From Methyloversatilis discipulorum (GTDB lineage Bacteria; Pseudomonadota; Gammaproteobacteria; Burkholderiales; Rhodocyclaceae): a stretch of 64,000 nt of DNA. The position numbers and the translations under genes are program-made. The notes under the pieces were generated by a model that saw nothing but the letters and a program-made list of their open reading frames with translations, had not been told where the DNA came from and did not search any database. Positions within the stretch are counted from its first letter, which is position 1. Each line of letters begins with the position of its first letter. Below are positions 10,067 to 19,778 of the stretch, one piece after another. The DNA is taken from NCBI RefSeq assembly GCF_000385375.1, contig NZ_ARVV01000001.1:1736001-1800000 (forward strand), written 5' to 3'.

Positions 10067-10321
10067 ATGCGGGTAACGCTGAAGTTGTACGCCTCGCTGT
10101 CCGATTTCCTGCCGGACGAGGCGAAGCGCACCAACGAGTGGCCGATGGACGTGCCCGAAGGAACGACGGTTGGCGATATGATCGCGCGCCATCAGCTTCC
10201 TGCACGGCTCGTCCATCTGGTTCTCGTGAACGGTCATTTCATTCCTCCCGCCAGCCGCGATGCGCGCGCGCTGGTCGATAACGACATACTTGCCATCTGG
10301 CCGCCGGTGGCGGGCGGATGA
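10067..10321 (+). CDS. MoaD/ThiS-like sulphur carrier of the AOR operon
   Basis: An 84-residue beta-grasp protein ending in Gly-Gly (PPVAGG), the C-terminal tail that is adenylated and thiocarboxylated in MoaD and ThiS. It begins MRVTLKLYASLSDFLP, a typical MoaD start. Its position at the end of aorABC suggests a dedicated sulphur donor for the tungsten pterin rather than the general molybdopterin MoaD. It begins 2 bases after aorC and overlaps the next gene by 4 bases (ATGA). Confidence 0.8.
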   Translation: MRVTLKLYASLSDFLPDEAKRTNEWPMDVPEGTTVGDMIARHQLPARLVHLVLVNGHFIPPASRDARALVDNDILAIWPPVAGG

Positions 10322-10626
10322 GCGCCGCCTTTCCACTGAAACCGGAAGAGATCGCCGCCGGCCAGGTCGTGCGCGTGATGAGCATAGGGCGCGAAGAGTT
10401 CTTCCAGATGCTGCCCGGCGCGGTCGAACTGCCCATCGTCCATCGCGGTGACAGCGTGAGCGGCCGTGGCTGGACGGTATCCGCCGAGGTGCTGCCGGCG
10501 CTTCACATCGCGCTGCTGAGCCTGCCTCGCCTGCGGGTGCAGATCGACTTCACGGTTCGCGATGTCGATTTCATGGCCGCCTTCATGGCGCGCTTCGACC
10601 GGCATTTCCAGCGCGGCGGCGGCTGA
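10318..10626 (+). CDS. Conserved-looking AOR-operon protein of unknown function
   Basis: A 102-residue soluble protein starting MSAAFPLKPEEIAAGQ. It has no signal peptide, membrane segment, cysteine or known motif that I recognise. The start overlaps the MoaD-like gene by 4 bases, so it is translationally coupled to it. Location suggests a role in assembling or inserting the tungsten cofactor. It is the last gene of the operon; the SRP RNA follows 57 bases later. Confidence 0.7.
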   Translation: MSAAFPLKPEEIAAGQVVRVMSIGREEFFQMLPGAVELPIVHRGDSVSGRGWTVSAEVLPALHIALLSLPRLRVQIDFTVRDVDFMAAFMARFDRHFQRGGG

Positions 10627-10651
10627 GTCCGGCCAGAATTTCAGGTCGGGC

Positions 10652-10681
10652 TGGTCGAGAGGGGGCCTCCCGGGTTAATAT
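10652..10681 (+). promoter_or_regulatory. Possible ffs promoter
   Basis: TAATAT at 10676-10681 is a fair -10 box just before the RNA start, with a poor -35 (TGGTCG at 10652). Position is the main support. Confidence 0.35.
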
Positions 10682-10683
10682 TC

Positions 10684-10790
10684 GGCGTGGCGGGTCTCCC
10701 CGCATCGTGGCGCGGTGAACCTGGTCAGGTCCGGAAGGAAGCAGCCATAGCTGCTCACCACGAGTGCCGGGGGTCAGGCTCGCCACCCCT
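10684..10790 (+). ncRNA. ffs: Signal recognition particle 4.5S RNA
   Basis: The diagnostic core GGTCAGGTCCGGAAGGAAGC with the following AGCAGCC is present at about 10733-10746. This is the conserved apical domain bound by Ffh. The ends GGCGTGGCG and CGCCACC pair to close the hairpin. A short T-run (CCCTTTTC) follows near 10793. The position directly upstream of dnaX is common in betaproteobacteria. The exact ends are estimated to within a few bases. Confidence 0.9.
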
Positions 10791-10836
10791 CCCTTTTCTG
10801 CAGTCCGCACAGCCGTCCTCTTACGCCAGCGTCCAG

Positions 10837-12546
10837 ATGACTTATCAGGTTCTTGCGCGCAAGTGGCGTCCCCGCAGTTTCGAAACCCTGGTCGGTCAGG
10901 ATCACGTCGTGCGCGCGCTGACGCACGCGCTCGAACAGCAACGCCTGCATCACGCCTACCTGTTCACCGGCACCCGCGGCGTCGGCAAGACGACGATCTC
11001 GCGCATCCTGGCCAAGAGCCTGAACTGCGAAACCGGGATTACGGCAAAGCCCTGCGGCACCTGCGCCGCCTGCACCGAAATCGATGCCGGCCGTTTCGTC
11101 GACTACGTTGAAATGGATGCCGCGTCGAATCGCAGCGTAGACGACATGGCCGCGCTGCTCGAAAAGGCGGCCTACGCACCGGCGCGCGGGCGTTACAAGG
11201 TCTACATGATCGACGAAGTCCACATGCTGACCGGCCACGCCTTCAACGCGATGCTGAAGACGCTCGAAGAGCCGCCGGAGCACGTGAAGTTCATCCTCGC
11301 GACCACCGATCCGCAGAAGATTCCGGTGACCGTGCTGAGCCGCTGCCTGCAGTTCAACCTGAAGCAGATGCCGCCCGACGCCATCGTGCGTCATCTGTCG
11401 GGCGTGCTCGACGCCGAAGGTGTCGAATACGAACCGGCCGCACTGCGGCCGATCGCCAAGGGCGCCGCCGGTTCGATGCGCGACGCGCTGTCGCTGCTCG
11501 ATCAGGCCATTGCGCACGGTGCCGGCCGACTGGTCGAGCAGGACGTGCTCGACATGCTGGGCACGGTGGGCGACGAACACCTCTACCTCATTCTCGACGC
11601 GCTGCTCGCCGGGGACGGTGCCGCGCTGATGACGCTGACTGCCCAGATGCGCGCGCGCAGCGTCGATTTTGACCAGGCGCTGCGCGAACTGGCCGTGCTG
11701 CTGCACCGTGTGGCAGTGGCGCAGAAAGTGCCGGACGCGATCACTGATGAAGGTGAGAAGGCGCGGCTCGAACCCTACGCTGCGGCGATGGACGCCGAAT
11801 CGGTGCAGCTGGCCTACCAGATCGTCGTCCAGGGCTGCAACGATCTGGCGCTGGCGCCGGACGAAGTCACCGGGTTCTCGATGACCCTGCTGCGCCTGCT
11901 GGCCTTCCGTCCGGAGACGCCGCCGGCGCTGGGCATCACGCCGCGCGGCCAGAGCGCCGCGCTGCAGGCGCCCAACCGTGTCGCGCGCACCAGCGCGCCG
12001 GTGCCGCCCCCCGCTGCCGAGGCACCGGTCGCCGCGCCGTTGCCGCGAGAAACGCCGTCGCCCGCCGTGCCGGCGCCGCTGGCCGACGCGAATCCGGCAC
12101 CGCCGCCTTGGGAGGAGGACGAGCCGGTCAATGTCGCGCCGCCCGCCGCGGCCGCAGCAGCGATGCCGCGCACCAACGCTGACTGGCATGCGCTGGTCGA
12201 TACGCTGGACGTTGCCGCGCTGAGCAAGCAGCTGGCGCACCAGAGCGAATGGCTGGCCAGCGAAGGCGAGGCGATCCGCCTGCGCCTTTCGCGCGACATG
12301 GCGCACCTGATCACTTCCGGCCAGGACAAGTTGCGCGCCGCGCTGCAGACCCGCCTCGGCGTCAATGTCCGGCTGCATTTCGAACAGGGTGACCCGGTCG
12401 GACAGACCGTTGCCCAGCGACTGAACGCAGAACAGCGCGCGCGCCATGAACAGGCGTGCGCGTCGATGAAGAATGACCCCTTCGTGCAGCAGGTGATTGA
12501 ACAGTTCGGCGCCCGGCTGATCGAAGACTCGATCAAACCCCTTTGA
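10837..12546 (+). CDS. dnaX: DNA polymerase III subunits gamma/tau
   Basis: A 569-residue clamp-loader ATPase. [15 protein letters not shown] is the usual DnaX start, so the ATG at 10837 is firm although no clear ribosome site precedes it. Walker A is GTRGVGKT (residues 45-52), the four zinc cysteines follow around 65-80, DEVHML is the Walker B region and SRC the sensor. The Pro/Ala-rich linker at about 370-440 separates the tau C-terminal domain. I see no A-rich slippery heptamer, so a frameshifted short gamma form is not evident. ebfC and recR follow, the standard gene order. Confidence 0.95.
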   Translation: MTYQVLARKWRPRSFETLVGQDHVVRALTHALEQQRLHHAYLFTGTRGVGKTTISRILAKSLNCETGITAKPCGTCAACTEIDAGRFVDYVEMDAASNRSVDDMAALLEKAAYAPARGRYKVYMIDEVHMLTGHAFNAMLKTLEEPPEHVKFILATTDPQKIPVTVLSRCLQFNLKQMPPDAIVRHLSGVLDAEGVEYEPAALRPIAKGAAGSMRDALSLLDQAIAHGAGRLVEQDVLDMLGTVGDEHLYLILDALLAGDGAALMTLTAQMRARSVDFDQALRELAVLLHRVAVAQKVPDAITDEGEKARLEPYAAAMDAESVQLAYQIVVQGCNDLALAPDEVTGFSMTLLRLLAFRPETPPALGITPRGQSAALQAPNRVARTSAPVPPPAAEAPVAAPLPRETPSPAVPAPLADANPAPPPWEEDEPVNVAPPAAAAAAMPRTNADWHALVDTLDVAALSKQLAHQSEWLASEGEAIRLRLSRDMAHLITSGQDKLRAALQTRLGVNVRLHFEQGDPVGQTVAQRLNAEQRARHEQACASMKNDPFVQQVIEQFGARLIEDSIKPL

Positions 12547-12556
12547 GGACAGCACC

Positions 12557-12880
12557 ATGATGAAAGGTGGCATCGGTGGCCTGATGAAGCAGGCCCAGCA
12601 GATGCAGGAAAACATGAAGAAGATGCAGGAGCAGCTGGCCAGCGTCGAAGTCGAGGGCCAGTCGGGTGCCGGCATGGTCAAGGTGATCATGACCTGCAAG
12701 CACGACGTGCGTCGCGTTTCCATCGACCCGTCGGTGATGGACGACCGCGAAATGCTGGAAGACCTGCTCGCGGCCGCCGTCAACGACGCGGTACGCCGCG
12801 TCGAGGCGACCACCCAGGAAAAGATGGCCGGCTTCACGTCCGGCCTGAACCTGCCGCCGGGCTTCAAGCTGCCGTTCTGA
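12557..12880 (+). CDS. ebfC: YbaB/EbfC nucleoid-associated protein
   Basis: A 107-residue small DNA-binding protein of the YbaB family. The N-terminal helix is Met/Gln/Lys-rich ([18 protein letters not shown]) and the C-terminus carries [12 protein letters not shown], a family signature. It starts 10 bases after dnaX, with GAGGA as its ribosome site, and recR follows 19 bases later. It forms a dimer that binds and bridges DNA. Confidence 0.93.
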   Translation: MMKGGIGGLMKQAQQMQENMKKMQEQLASVEVEGQSGAGMVKVIMTCKHDVRRVSIDPSVMDDREMLEDLLAAAVNDAVRRVEATTQEKMAGFTSGLNLPPGFKLPF

Positions 12881-12899
12881 GTCCGGTCCTGCGCCCGTC

Positions 12900-13493
12900 A
12901 TGAGTACAGGTGTGCTGGACGAGCTGGTCAGCGCGCTGCGCTGCCTGCCTTCGGTCGGCCCGAAAAGCGCGCAGCGCATGGCCTTCCATCTGCTGCAGCG
13001 TGACCGCGGTGGCGCCGAGAAGCTGGCGCGCGCGCTCGGCAATGCGCTGACGCGGCTGCACAACTGCGCGCGCTGCAATACCTTCACCGAACTCGAGGTG
13101 TGCGAGCGTTGCAGTTCGCCGCGCCGCGATGCCAGTCTTCTGTGCGTGGTCGAAACTCCGGCCGACATGCTGATGATGGAGCAGACGCACAGCTATGCCG
13201 GGCTCTATTTCTGCCTGATGGGGCGCATCGCGCCACTCGAAGGCGTCGGTCCGAAGGAGCTGCGGCTGGATCGCCTGCTCGAACGCGCTGCCGACCCGGC
13301 CGTGCGTGAGGTCATCCTGGCGACCAATTTCACCAATGAGGGCGAAGCGACGGCGCATTACCTCGGCGAGATGCTGCGCGCGCGCGGCCTCGCTGTCAGC
13401 CGCATCGCCCGTGGTCTGCCGGTCGGTGGCGAGCTGGAACACACCGATATCGGCACCATCGCCCAGGCGCTGTCGGAAAGGCGGCCGGCGTGA
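12900..13493 (+). CDS. recR: Recombination mediator RecR
   Basis: A 197-residue protein of the RecFOR repair pathway. It contains an N-terminal helix-hairpin-helix ([17 protein letters not shown]), a C4 zinc finger ([16 protein letters not shown]) at about residues 57-72 and a Toprim domain beginning [10 protein letters not shown]. Length and order after ebfC are standard. The stop overlaps the GTG start of the next gene. Confidence 0.95.
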   Translation: MSTGVLDELVSALRCLPSVGPKSAQRMAFHLLQRDRGGAEKLARALGNALTRLHNCARCNTFTELEVCERCSSPRRDASLLCVVETPADMLMMEQTHSYAGLYFCLMGRIAPLEGVGPKELRLDRLLERAADPAVREVILATNFTNEGEATAHYLGEMLRARGLAVSRIARGLPVGGELEHTDIGTIAQALSERRPA

Positions 13494-14701
13494 GCACGCA
13501 GGCCCGCCCGCTTGATGGCCTGAAAGTGGTCGAACTGGGCACGCTGATCGCCGGCCCGTTCGCCGCGCGCATCCTGGCCGAGTTCGGCGCCGAGGTGATC
13601 AAGGTCGAGTCGCCAGACGGTGGCGACCCGCTGCGCAAGTGGCGCCTGCTGTACGAAGGCACTTCGTTGTGGTGGTTCGTGCAGGCGCGCAACAAGAAGT
13701 CGGTCACGCTGAACCTGAAGCATCCGGACGCGATCGCGGTGCTGAAGAAGCTGCTGGCGGACGCCGACGTGCTGGTCGAAAACTTCCGCCCGGGCGTGCT
13801 CGAAAAGCTCGGTCTGCCGGAAGCGGTGCTGAAGGACATCAATCCGTCGCTGGTCATCGTGCGCCTGTCGGGCTTCGGGCAGACCGGACCGATGGCGCAG
13901 CAGCCGGGTTTCGGGGCCATCGGCGAATCGATGGGCGGGCTGCGCTACATCACCGGCTTTCCCGATCGCCCGCCGGTCAAGGTGGGCATTTCGATCGGCG
14001 ATTCGATCGCCGCGCTGTGGGGGGTGATCGGCGCGCTGATGGCGCTGCGCCATCGCGACGCCACCGGCGGGCGCGGGGCAGGGCAGGGTCAGACCGTCGA
14101 TGTCGCGCTGTACGAAGCGGTGTTCGCGATGATGGAAAGCATGCTGCCGGAGTTCGACGTGTTCGGTTTCATCCGCGGCCGCACTGGCAACATCATGCCC
14201 GGCATCACGCCGTCGAACACGCATACCGCCTGCGACGGCCGTCACATCATCATCGGCGGCAATGGCGACGCCATCTTCCGGCGGCTGATGATAGCGATCG
14301 GGCGGCCCGATCTGGCCGACGATCCCGCTCTGGCCGACAACGCCGGGCGCGACGCGCGTCGCGACGAAATCTACGGCCTGATCGACGCCTGGGTTGCCGC
14401 GCGCGACGGCGACGAAGTACTGCGCCTGCTGGGCGATGCCGACGTGCCGGTCAGCCGTGTCTATTCGATCGAGGACATTGCGTCCGATCCGCAGTATCTG
14501 GCGCGCGCCGTGTTTGAAACCGCGCGCCTGCCGGATGGCCGCGAATTCAAGGCACCGGCGCCGATGCCGCGCCTGTCGGAAACACCCGGCCGCACCGACT
14601 GGATCGGTCCGGCGCTGGGTGAGCATACGGATGAAGTGCTCGGCGGGCTCGGATACTGCGCCGGTGACATCGCCGCGCTGCGCGCCCGTGGCGCGCTTTG
14701 A
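13490..14701 (+). CDS. CaiB/BaiF family CoA-transferase
   Basis: A 403-residue family III CoA-transferase, which moves CoA between carboxylic acids. It begins [34 protein letters not shown], the typical family start, and the [10 protein letters not shown] block carries the expected catalytic Asp. It starts with GTG overlapping the recR stop by 4 bases. The specific acid pair cannot be told from sequence; the recR linkage appears to be translational rather than functional. Confidence 0.88.
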   Translation: MSTQARPLDGLKVVELGTLIAGPFAARILAEFGAEVIKVESPDGGDPLRKWRLLYEGTSLWWFVQARNKKSVTLNLKHPDAIAVLKKLLADADVLVENFRPGVLEKLGLPEAVLKDINPSLVIVRLSGFGQTGPMAQQPGFGAIGESMGGLRYITGFPDRPPVKVGISIGDSIAALWGVIGALMALRHRDATGGRGAGQGQTVDVALYEAVFAMMESMLPEFDVFGFIRGRTGNIMPGITPSNTHTACDGRHIIIGGNGDAIFRRLMIAIGRPDLADDPALADNAGRDARRDEIYGLIDAWVAARDGDEVLRLLGDADVPVSRVYSIEDIASDPQYLARAVFETARLPDGREFKAPAPMPRLSETPGRTDWIGPALGEHTDEVLGGLGYCAGDIAALRARGAL

Positions 14702-14758
14702 AATCATCGGAAATCGGCTTCTCTCGCCGCTTCCGCGTTGTTTGCAGTGCAGCAGGGC

Positions 14759-14788
14759 TTTAAACGGGGCACCGCTTGAGGGTATAAT
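14759..14788 (+). promoter_or_regulatory. Sigma-70 promoter of the petABC operon
   Basis: A perfect TATAAT lies at 14783-14788 with TTTAAA at 14759-14764 (18-base spacer). The transcript would start near 14795, 34 bases before petA. Confidence 0.6.
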
Positions 14789-14828
14789 CGCAGGTTGTGC
14801 AGAATCAATTGTCTAGACGGGATAAAGC

Positions 14829-15437
14829 ATGAGTGGCAATGAACGGAAAGCGGATTGCGGCCGGCGCAATCTGCTCGTGGCAACAGCCTGTGCTGGCGGT
14901 GTGGCCGGGCTCGCGGTGGCAGTGCCTTTTCTCACCAGTCTTTCCCCTTCGGAGCGCGCGAAAGCGGCCGGCGCTCCGGTCGAGGTGGACATTTCCAAAC
15001 TCGGTCCCGGTGAAATGACCACCGTCGAGTGGCAAGGCAAGCCGGTGTGGATCATGCGCCGCACGCCGACCCAGCTCGAAGCGCTGGCCAAGATCGAGGA
15101 CAAGCTGGCCGACCCGAAGTCGGAGCGCAATCCTTCCGAGTTCACTCCCGAATACGCACGCAACGTGCAGCGCTCGCGTGAAGACCACGCTGACGTGCTG
15201 GTCGTTGTCGCCATCTGTACCCACCTCGGCTGTTCGCCGTCGGGCCCCTTCGAGTCGGGCTCCAACGCGCAGCTCGGCGACGTCGCCGGCTTCGTGTGTC
15301 CGTGCCACGGTTCGACCTTCGACCTGTCCGGTCGCGTGTTCAAGGCCATGCCGGCCCCGGACAACCTGAAGGTTCCGCCGTACATGTTCCTGTCTGACTC
15401 GCGCATCCTGGTCGGCCAGGATTCCAAGGAGGGTTGA
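14829..15437 (+). CDS. petA: Ubiquinol-cytochrome c reductase, Rieske iron-sulphur subunit
   Basis: A 202-residue membrane-anchored Rieske protein of the cytochrome bc1 complex, which takes electrons from ubiquinol. The N-terminal RRNLLVATACAGGVAGLAVA segment is the Tat-type anchor. The 2Fe-2S ligands are in CTHLGC and CPCHGS near the C-terminus, each with the expected Cys and His. petB and petC follow closely, giving the complete three-subunit bc1 operon. Confidence 0.95.
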   Translation: MSGNERKADCGRRNLLVATACAGGVAGLAVAVPFLTSLSPSERAKAAGAPVEVDISKLGPGEMTTVEWQGKPVWIMRRTPTQLEALAKIEDKLADPKSERNPSEFTPEYARNVQRSREDHADVLVVVAICTHLGCSPSGPFESGSNAQLGDVAGFVCPCHGSTFDLSGRVFKAMPAPDNLKVPPYMFLSDSRILVGQDSKEG

Positions 15438-15441
15438 TCGA

Positions 15442-16725
15442 ATGGCTGGCGAAAAGGTAGTGACCACCACCGGCCTGCTCGGCTGGATCGACGAGCGCTT
15501 CCCGCTCACATCGCTCTGGAAGGAACACCTTTCGGAGTACTACGCACCGAAGAACTTCAACTTCTGGTACTTCTTCGGCTCGCTGGCACTGCTGGTGCTG
15601 GTGATCCAGATCGTGACCGGCATCTTCCTGGTCATGCACTTCAAGCCGGACGCGTCGCTGAACGCCTCGGGCGTGCCGGTGGCCTTCGCCAGCGTCGAGT
15701 ACATCATGCGCGACGTGCCGTGGGGCTGGCTCATCCGCTACATGCACTCGACCGGCGCCTCGGCGTTCTTCGTCGTCGTATACCTGCACATGTTCCGCGG
15801 CCTGCTTTACGGTTCCTACCGCAAGCCGCGCGAGCTGGTGTGGATCTTCGGCTGCCTGATCTTCCTGTGCCTGATGGCGGAAGCCTTCATGGGCTACCTG
15901 CTGCCGTGGGGCCAGATGTCGTACTGGGGCGCCCAGGTCATCATCAACCTGTTTTCGGCCATCCCGCTGATCGGCAATGATCTGTCGACCTGGCTGCGTG
16001 GTGACTTCGTGATCGGTGATGCGACGCTGAACCGCTTCTTCTCCTTCCACGTCATCGCCGTGCCGCTGGTGCTGATCGGCCTCGTCGCCGCCCACATCAT
16101 CGCGCTGCACGAAGTCGGGTCGAACAACCCGGACGGCGTCGAGATCAAGAAGAACAAGGATCCGAAGACTGGCATCCCGCTGGACGGCATTCCCTTCCAC
16201 CCTTACTACACGGTGAAGGACATCGTCGGTGTCGTCGTCTTCCTGATCTGCTTCTCGGCCGTGGTGTTCTTCGGTCCGGAGTTCGGCGGCTACTTCCTGG
16301 AGTACAACAACTTCATCCCGGCTGACCCGATGAAGACGCCGCCGCACATCGCGCCGGTGTGGTACTTCACGCCGTTCTACTCGATCCTGCGTGCCAACAC
16401 GATCAACTTCTTCTGGGTCGATGCGAAGCTGTGGGGCGTCATCTTCATGGGCCTGTCGGTCATGGTCTTCTTCGCGCTGCCGTGGCTGGACCGCTCGCCG
16501 GTCAAGTCGATCCGCTACAAGGGCCCGATCTTCAAGTCGGCTCTGGTGGTGTTCGTGATCGCCTTCCTGATCCTGGGCTACCTCGGCATGCAGGCGCCGA
16601 CGCCGATGGGCACGCTGGTTTCGCAGATCTGCACGGTCATCTACTTCCTGTTCTTCGCGCTGATGCCTTGGTACACCGCGATCGACAAGTGCAAGCCCGA
16701 ACCCGCGCGCGTGACCGGTCACTGA
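15442..16725 (+). CDS. petB: Cytochrome b of the bc1 complex
   Basis: A 427-residue polytopic membrane protein with about eight or nine helices. It carries the haem-binding histidines in the second and fourth helices (for example RYMHSTGASAFFVVVYLHMFRG and HVIAVP) and the quinol-site PEW-like block (DPMKTPPHIAPVWYF). AGGAGG at the end of petA serves as its ribosome site, 4 bases separating the genes. Confidence 0.95.
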   Translation: MAGEKVVTTTGLLGWIDERFPLTSLWKEHLSEYYAPKNFNFWYFFGSLALLVLVIQIVTGIFLVMHFKPDASLNASGVPVAFASVEYIMRDVPWGWLIRYMHSTGASAFFVVVYLHMFRGLLYGSYRKPRELVWIFGCLIFLCLMAEAFMGYLLPWGQMSYWGAQVIINLFSAIPLIGNDLSTWLRGDFVIGDATLNRFFSFHVIAVPLVLIGLVAAHIIALHEVGSNNPDGVEIKKNKDPKTGIPLDGIPFHPYYTVKDIVGVVVFLICFSAVVFFGPEFGGYFLEYNNFIPADPMKTPPHIAPVWYFTPFYSILRANTINFFWVDAKLWGVIFMGLSVMVFFALPWLDRSPVKSIRYKGPIFKSALVVFVIAFLILGYLGMQAPTPMGTLVSQICTVIYFLFFALMPWYTAIDKCKPEPARVTGH

Positions 16726-16738
16726 GAGCCAGAGAACC

Positions 16739-17497
16739 ATGAAACAACTCAAAAAACTGTTTCTCGGCGCGCTGTGCGCGCCCCTGCTGGCGATTGCCAG
16801 TTCCGAACCGGTGCACCTCGATCGTGCGCCGACGGAGAAATTCCGCGACGCCATCGCCATCCAGCGCGGCGCCCAGGTTTTCGTCAATTACTGCCTGAAC
16901 TGCCACTCGGCGTCCTACATGCGCTACAACCGCCTGAAGGATGTCGGCCTGACCGACGAGCAGATCAAGGACAACCTGATGTTCACCGCCGACAAGGTCG
17001 GTGAAACGATGAAGGTGGCCCTGACCCGCGACGACGGCAAGGCGTGGTTCGGTGCAGCGCCGCCCGACCTGACCGTGATCGCGCGTTCGCGTGCCTCGGC
17101 CGATGGCAGTGGCGCAGACTGGCTCTACACCTATCTGCGCAACTTCTATCGTGACGAGAACCGTCCGACCGGCTGGAACAACACCACCTTCGCCAATGTC
17201 GGCATGCCGCACGTCCTGTACGAACTGCAGGGCGAGCAGACGGCCAAGCACGTCAAGGTGGCTGACGGTCACGGCGGCGAAAAGGAAGTCATTCAGCTCG
17301 AGCTCACCAAGCCGGGCAAGATGAGCAAGTCCGAATACGACTCGATGGTCGGCGATCTCGTCGCCTATCTGGTCTACATGGGCGAACCGGGCGCTGAAAA
17401 GCGCCGTCAGACCGGTCTTCTGGTCATCATCGGTCTTTCCGTTCTTCTCGTTCTGAGCTACCTGCTCAAGCGCGAATTCTGGAAAGACGTTCACTAA
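16739..17497 (+). CDS. petC: Cytochrome c1
   Basis: A 252-residue subunit of the bc1 complex. It has a signal peptide, one haem motif CLNCH near residue 55 followed by SASYMRYNRL, a methionine ligand region near GMPHVL, and a C-terminal membrane anchor (LLVIIGLSVLLVLSYLL). It lies 13 bases after petB and completes the operon. Confidence 0.94.
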   Translation: MKQLKKLFLGALCAPLLAIASSEPVHLDRAPTEKFRDAIAIQRGAQVFVNYCLNCHSASYMRYNRLKDVGLTDEQIKDNLMFTADKVGETMKVALTRDDGKAWFGAAPPDLTVIARSRASADGSGADWLYTYLRNFYRDENRPTGWNNTTFANVGMPHVLYELQGEQTAKHVKVADGHGGEKEVIQLELTKPGKMSKSEYDSMVGDLVAYLVYMGEPGAEKRRQTGLLVIIGLSVLLVLSYLLKREFWKDVH

Positions 17498-17549
17498 TCA
17501 ATACGCCCGAAAGTCATGCAAGCTCTCGGTCATCGCGAAGCGACCTCAT

Positions 17550-17566
17550 CACGCGTCAGACGCGTG
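17550..17566. promoter_or_regulatory. Hairpin upstream of sspA
   Basis: CACGCGTC-A-GACGCGTG is a perfect 8-bp inverted repeat in the gap between petC and sspA. There is no T-run. It may be an operator or a transcript-processing site. Confidence 0.35.
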
Positions 17567-17602
17567 GTGAGGGATGCCGAGTACTCCTGGGGTGTTAACA
17601 CC

Positions 17603-18199
17603 ATGATGAATCTGTACTCGGGGACTACCGATCCCTTTTCCCATCGTTGCCGGATCGTGCTCTACGAAAAGGGCATGGATTTCCAGGTCATCGATGTCGA
17701 CCTCTACAACAAGCCGGAAGACATCGCGGTCATCAATCCCTACAACCGCGTGCCGGTTCTGGTCGATCGCGATCTCATCCTGTATGACTCGAACATCATC
17801 AACGAGTACATCGACGAGCGCTTTCCGCATCCGCAGCTGATGCCGCCGGATCCGATCATGCGCGCGCGGGCACGCCAGCTGCTGCATACGGTCGAAAACG
17901 AGCTGTTCTCGCACATCGAGGCACTCGAGAAGAACGCACGCACGGCCGACAAGTCGCGCACTCACCTGCGCGACCGCCTGACCGAGCTGACCGCGATCTT
18001 CGCCAAGCAGAAGTACATGCTGGGCGAGGAATTTTCCATGCTCGACGTGGCCATCGCTCCGTTACTATGGCGCCTTGACCACTACGGTATCGAGCTGCCG
18101 AAGTCGGCCGCACCGCTGATGAAGTACGCTGAGCGCATCTTCTCCCGTCAGGGATTCATCGATGCGCTCACGCCGTCCGAAAAGGTGATGCGTCGCTGA
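17603..18199 (+). CDS. sspA: Stringent starvation protein A
   Basis: A 198-residue glutathione-S-transferase-fold protein that binds RNA polymerase and supports stress responses. It begins MMNLYSGTTDPFSHRCRIVLYEKG, the family start, with NKPEDIAVINPYNRVPVLVDRD following. Two consecutive ATG codons (17603 and 17606) are possible. The order petABC-sspA-sspB is the normal betaproteobacterial arrangement. Confidence 0.92.
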   Translation: MMNLYSGTTDPFSHRCRIVLYEKGMDFQVIDVDLYNKPEDIAVINPYNRVPVLVDRDLILYDSNIINEYIDERFPHPQLMPPDPIMRARARQLLHTVENELFSHIEALEKNARTADKSRTHLRDRLTELTAIFAKQKYMLGEEFSMLDVAIAPLLWRLDHYGIELPKSAAPLMKYAERIFSRQGFIDALTPSEKVMRR

Positions 18200-18227
18200 C
18201 CCGCGTCGGCTCTGCGCGAAAGTCTTC

Positions 18228-18665
18228 ATGGACGTCATGAGTTCCGTTTCCACCAAGCCCTACCTGTTGCGCGCACTGTTCGACTGGTGCGCCGACCAGG
18301 GGCTGACGCCGTACATCGCGGTCGTTGTCGACGACCGCGCCGGCGTGCCGCGCCAGTATGTGAAGGATGGCCAGATCATCCTGAACATCGGCCGCGAGGC
18401 GGTGCACCAGCTGGTGATGGGCAACGAGCTCATCACCTGTTCCGCCCGCTTCGGCGGCGTGGCGCAGGAACTGACGATTCCGGTCGAGTGCGTCGCCGCG
18501 ATCTATGCGCGCGAAAACGGCCACGGCATGGCGTTCGAAGTGACGCCGGGCCAGCCGGTGCGTGCCGATCTGGCGCCCAACCCGGTCACCGACCGGGTCG
18601 AGCATCCGGTGCTGACGACACCGGAAAAGCCTGCGGCGCGACCGCATCTGCGACGAATCAAGTAG
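18228..18665 (+). CDS. sspB: ClpXP adaptor SspB
   Basis: A 145-residue adaptor that brings ssrA-tagged proteins to ClpXP. The N-terminal domain (TKPYLLRALFDWCADQGLTPYIAV) binds the tag, a variable linker follows, and the C-terminus ends RPHLRRIK, matching the short peptide that docks on ClpX. A second in-frame ATG lies 9 bases inside. A strong terminator follows directly. Confidence 0.93.
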   Translation: MDVMSSVSTKPYLLRALFDWCADQGLTPYIAVVVDDRAGVPRQYVKDGQIILNIGREAVHQLVMGNELITCSARFGGVAQELTIPVECVAAIYARENGHGMAFEVTPGQPVRADLAPNPVTDRVEHPVLTTPEKPAARPHLRRIK

Positions 18666-18666
18666 G

Positions 18667-18694
18667 AAAAAAACCGGCGAAAGCCGGTTTTTTA
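18667..18694. terminator. Bidirectional-type terminator after sspB
   Basis: CCGGC-GAAA-GCCGG with flanking A-run and TTTTTT tail, an ideal GNRA-loop terminator placed right after the sspB stop. Confidence 0.9.
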
Positions 18695-18809
18695 TTTCCA
18701 TATCATTGATTTTTAAACGCAATCTATTTGCTGCGCCCGCTTGTACGCGGCACGAGCCGTCGCGCCCTCGACGCGCTAGAATTGCGCACCTTTGTTTGTG
18801 GTCAGCCTG

Positions 18810-19778
18810 ATGAAAACAACCTTTCTCGATTTCGAACAGCCGATCGCCGAGCTCGAAGCCAAGATCGAAGAGCTCCGCTTTGTCCAGGATGACTCCGCTG
18901 TCGATATATCCGAGGAAATCACGCGACTCGAAGGCAAGAGCCAGGCGCTGACCAAGGACATCTACGCCAAGCTCACGCCGTGGCAGATCGCCCAGGTGGC
19001 GCGTCACCCGCAGCGCCCCTACACGCTCGATTACCTGCGTCTGATGTTCTCCGACTTTCAGGAGCTGCATGGCGATCGCGCCTTCGCCGACGACCACGCC
19101 ATCGTTGGCGGTATCGCCCGCTTCAATGGCCAGTCTTGCATGGTGATCGGTCATCAGAAGGGCCGTGACACCAAGGAAAAGATCCTCCGCAATTTCGGCA
19201 TGCCGCGCCCCGAGGGCTATCGCAAGGCGCTGCGCCTGATGAAGCTGGCCGAGAAGTTCGGCATTCCGGTGTTCACCTTCGTCGATACGCCGGGCGCCTA
19301 TCCGGGCATCGATGCCGAGGAACGCGGCCAGTCCGAGGCGATCGGTCACAATCTTTACGCGATGGCCGAACTGCGCGTGCCCATCGTGTCCACCATCATC
19401 GGCGAGGGCGGCTCCGGCGGCGCGCTGGCGATCGCCGTGGCCGACACGCTGATGATGCTGCAGTACTCCACCTACTCGGTCATCTCGCCCGAAGGCTGTG
19501 CTTCCATCCTGTGGAAGAGCGCCGACAAGGCGGCCGATGCGGCCGAGATCATGGGCATCACCGCGTCGCGACTGAAGACGCTGGGCCTGATCGACAAGGT
19601 CGTGAACGAGCCGGCAGGCGGCGCCCACCGCGACCACGCGGCCGTAGCGGCATCGCTGAAGCGCGCACTGGCCGAATCGCTGCGTCAGCTGGCCGACCTG
19701 ACCCCCACCCAGCTGGTCGAGCGCCGTTTCGAGCGCGTGATGTCCTATGGAAAGTTCAAGGAGCAGGCGGTCGCCTGA
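18810..19778 (+). CDS. accA: Acetyl-CoA carboxylase carboxyltransferase, alpha subunit
   Basis: A 322-residue carboxyltransferase subunit that makes malonyl-CoA for fatty-acid synthesis. [24 protein letters not shown] is the typical start, so the ATG at 18810 is preferred to in-frame alternatives upstream. The [15 protein letters not shown] block near residue 200 is the crotonase-fold oxyanion region. Its 3' end overlaps the tilS start by 32 bases. Confidence 0.95.
   Translation: MKTTFLDFEQPIAELEAKIEELRFVQDDSAVDISEEITRLEGKSQALTKDIYAKLTPWQIAQVARHPQRPYTLDYLRLMFSDFQELHGDRAFADDHAIVGGIARFNGQSCMVIGHQKGRDTKEKILRNFGMPRPEGYRKALRLMKLAEKFGIPVFTFVDTPGAYPGIDAEERGQSEAIGHNLYAMAELRVPIVSTIIGEGGSGGALAIAVADTLMMLQYSTYSVISPEGCASILWKSADKAADAAEIMGITASRLKTLGLIDKVVNEPAGGAHRDHAAVAASLKRALAESLRQLADLTPTQLVERRFERVMSYGKFKEQAVA

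Noticed and set aside
10687-10836. An N-terminal extension of DnaX
   Set aside because: The upstream part of that frame overlaps the SRP RNA, and [12 protein letters not shown] at 10837 is the normal DnaX start.
18720-18790. tRNA-like or promoter structure before accA
   Set aside because: No cloverleaf can be drawn, and TAGAAT at about 18777 lacks a -35 box at a suitable distance.
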